In this document: positions 62,231-64,000 of the stretch, in pieces | How positions within the stretch are numbered: position 1 is the first letter of the stretch | Layout: every line of letters begins with the position of its first letter | Source of the DNA: Cannabis sativa | Lineage: Eukaryota > Streptophyta > Magnoliopsida > Rosales > Cannabaceae | Length of the DNA stretch: 64,000 bases | Direction of reading: 5' to 3' | Assembly: GCF_029168945.1 (NCBI RefSeq) | Contig: NC_083602.1 | Location: 88,112,027-88,176,026, forward strand | Made by a program: the position numbers and the translations under genes | The notes under the pieces: model-generated | Database searches by the model: none | The model's input: the letters and a program-made list of their open reading frames with translations, nothing else | What the model was told of the DNA's origin: nothing

Positions 62231-62783
62231 CATATATAAATTTAAATATAAATATGAAATATCTTTTTCATGTTTCCCTTTATTTTTCGGGAATAAAGAA
62301 GGAGATTGTGACTCTGCTAACCTACGGTAAGGTTAGTGTTCTTAATGCTGATAAATAGGATGCTTCCACGTGGCATAATAATGAGTTTTTTGGCTTCATC
62401 TGACAGGTGGCAGTACCCGAACACGATTGCACGGAGTTCCCGAATGAGTGCGTAACATGCAATTAGTAGCTGTGTTTTGCTAAAACTAATTAATTGATTA
62501 ATTACACAATTGGATAGTGAAATGTCTAAATTGCCCTCCAATTATTATATTATATCTTTTATTACAGCATAATAACAATACCAAACACTTTAATCTTTTG
62601 GAATTTAGATAGAGAAAGAGATGAATATTTAAATATCCTAAATGAATGTCATAATTCAAAAGTTTTATTTTGTTCGTGAAAAGGATAAGAAGGATTGGGG
62701 GGTATTATGGTCAATATAAAATGAGAAAACAAGTTGGATTGACTCAAAAATTAGAGGTGCAGTCGGATCACATAAAAGAATAA

Positions 62784-62824
62784 GAATATTCATATAATTT
62801 TGTGCTTTACAACTCCGAATATGC
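62784..62824. promoter_or_regulatory. Paired P1BS motifs upstream of PLDZ2
   Basis: GAATATTC (62784-62791) and GAATATGC (62817-62824) both fit GNATATNC, the binding site of PHR1-type phosphate-starvation factors. They are 25 bp apart and about 0.7 kb upstream of the PLDZ2 ATG. Arabidopsis PLDZ2 is strongly induced by low phosphate, and I recall its distal enhancer being described as carrying two P1BS sites. Single matches occur by chance in A/T-rich DNA; the pairing and the place make these noteworthy. Confidence 0.5.
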
Positions 62825-62829
62825 TTAAA

Positions 62830-63297
62830 AGCCACATGTTTTGTTCCAACACTCAATAATGCCTAAACTCATCATATGCTAACTCTAAACTTAAATCATT
62901 TTCTAATTACAACTTTTTATTTCTTTATTTCAATTGATTATTCTCTTATTATCTTGTCTTGTACGGTTAGTATAGGTACATTATACTCTAATTATTTTTA
63001 AGAAAATATAAAAGTTAGGTCTTCAACTTGTTAGAATATATTTTATTTTATATAAGGTAATAAATTTATGATTTGATTTATAATATTCTAATTATGGTCA
63101 CAATGTACTTATCCAATTTAATATTTTAAATTAATTATCAAAATATTTTAACAAAAATTGTTCAAAATAACTCCATCTGAAAAAAAATTAGTGAAAGCTT
63201 GGAAGCTCAAGACCAAATACTCGTTCTAATTCATTTTCATTTGATGTTAGCAAATTAAGATTATCAAAATTAATGATTGAAAATATTTCAGTCTTTT

Positions 63298-63335
<38 letters not shown>

Positions 63336-64000
63336 GATCTGTATTTTATTTTGCATTTATAAAATTGTTCATAATGCCTTTAATTTTTCATTTTAATCTA
63401 ACCGAACTTAGAACCTTTTTCTTAGTTTATCACAATAAAAAAAAATTGTATTAAACAAATCACTAAAATATAAAACAACCATATGGAGAAGGTAAAAGGT
63501 AATATTAAAAAACAAAATTTATTATATAGAAGTTTTAGTTATGTGTTAAAGTTAGGTAAATTCTAAAGTAGTCTTGAGACTATCAATGCATTCCCTTTGT
63601 ATTTTCGGCATCTGAATACCTAGAGTTTTTTTTTTCAAATGTAAATTGTAACTACAACAAACATTTTATTAATTTTTAAAACATGTCCTGAAAATAAACA
63701 GTAACATTTTTTAGATGGAAATAATCTCTTCACATTTGTCTTTCAACATTTTTTTTCTAACCTATAACAGTTAAAAAAAATACTATCATAACTACAATAT
63801 ACATAATTATACAAAAAAAAAACATTAAGATCTAAGTGCCAAAAACACTAAGTTTAAATTGATAACCACCCATAAATTTAAATGGCTATATGCAGAAGGA
63901 TGCGTGCTTGAGTTGTGTTAGAGAACTTTGACAACCCAAAATTAGGCTTTGATTACGTTTGTTTCCCCTTCATAACCTCATTCTTCACAAATAACCATTC
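62830..64000. other. Distal upstream DNA, no gene seen
   Basis: A/T-rich with a (TA) run of about 34 bp at 63299-63333. No open frame or repeat end is supported up to the window edge. Confidence 0.5.

Noticed and set aside
1..64000. CRISPR arrays, operons, phage genes, tRNA or rRNA genes
   Set aside because: Both strands were read for direct-repeat/spacer layouts, tRNA A/B boxes and rRNA blocks; the only A/B-box pair is the SINE at 17161-17296. The window is plant nuclear DNA.

Overview
The window looks like nuclear DNA of a flowering plant, most likely a eudicot. It is very A/T-rich. Its genes are split by GT-AG introns, and all four encode plant-specific or plant-type proteins whose exons can be spliced by eye into full-length family members. 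A rosid (for example Cannabaceae) would fit the style of the repeats, but that is an impression and not shown. There is no operon, phage, plasmid or CRISPR structure. Coding DNA is roughly 10% of the window; the rest is intron and intergenic DNA full of old transposon copies.

Four intact protein genes are seen. (1) 9529-11388, minus: a clade-E PP2C phosphatase of the EGR type (5 coding exons, 369 aa). (2) 29415-30958, minus: TEN1, the small OB-fold subunit of the CST telomere complex (3 exons, 120 aa); its first exon is short and is identified here by translation and splice phase. (3) 44381-48391, plus: an ABCG11/WBC11 half-size ABC transporter for cuticular lipids (10 exons, 730 aa). (4) 54186-62102, minus: PLD zeta 2, a PX-PH phospholipase D (19 exons, 1048 aa) with both HKD motifs and a GC-AG first intron. 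Upstream of PLDZ2 there are two close P1BS motifs, the binding site of PHR1-type phosphate-starvation factors.

A candidate RNA gene lies just downstream of the PP2C gene (about 8920-9099, minus). It has a perfect snRNA upstream element, a TATA box, a G/C-rich foldable body, an Sm-like site and a 3' stem-loop. Its identity is not resolved.

Region by region: 1-8250 is gene-poor, with a Mutator-type MITE, a 0.2 kb direct duplication and one orphan exon-like ORF. 8251-12800 holds a second Mutator MITE, the snRNA-like locus and the PP2C gene. 12800-29000 is a transposon graveyard: Ty3/gypsy RNase H relic, a SINE nested in a CACTA MITE, a Helitron, LINE relics on both strands, and an hAT element with a nested MITE. 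29400-32700 is TEN1. 32700-44300 is MITE-rich and has RNase H-like relics. 44380-48400 is ABCG11. 48690-53560 holds nested MITEs, an hAT element and a possible solo LTR. 54186-62900 is PLDZ2 with its promoter. The last 1.1 kb has no gene.

The four genes are unrelated in function and are not a pathway cluster. The main value of the window is four complete gene models, the possible snRNA-like gene, the candidate low-phosphate enhancer, and several transposon insertions with readable target-site duplications that reveal nesting order.
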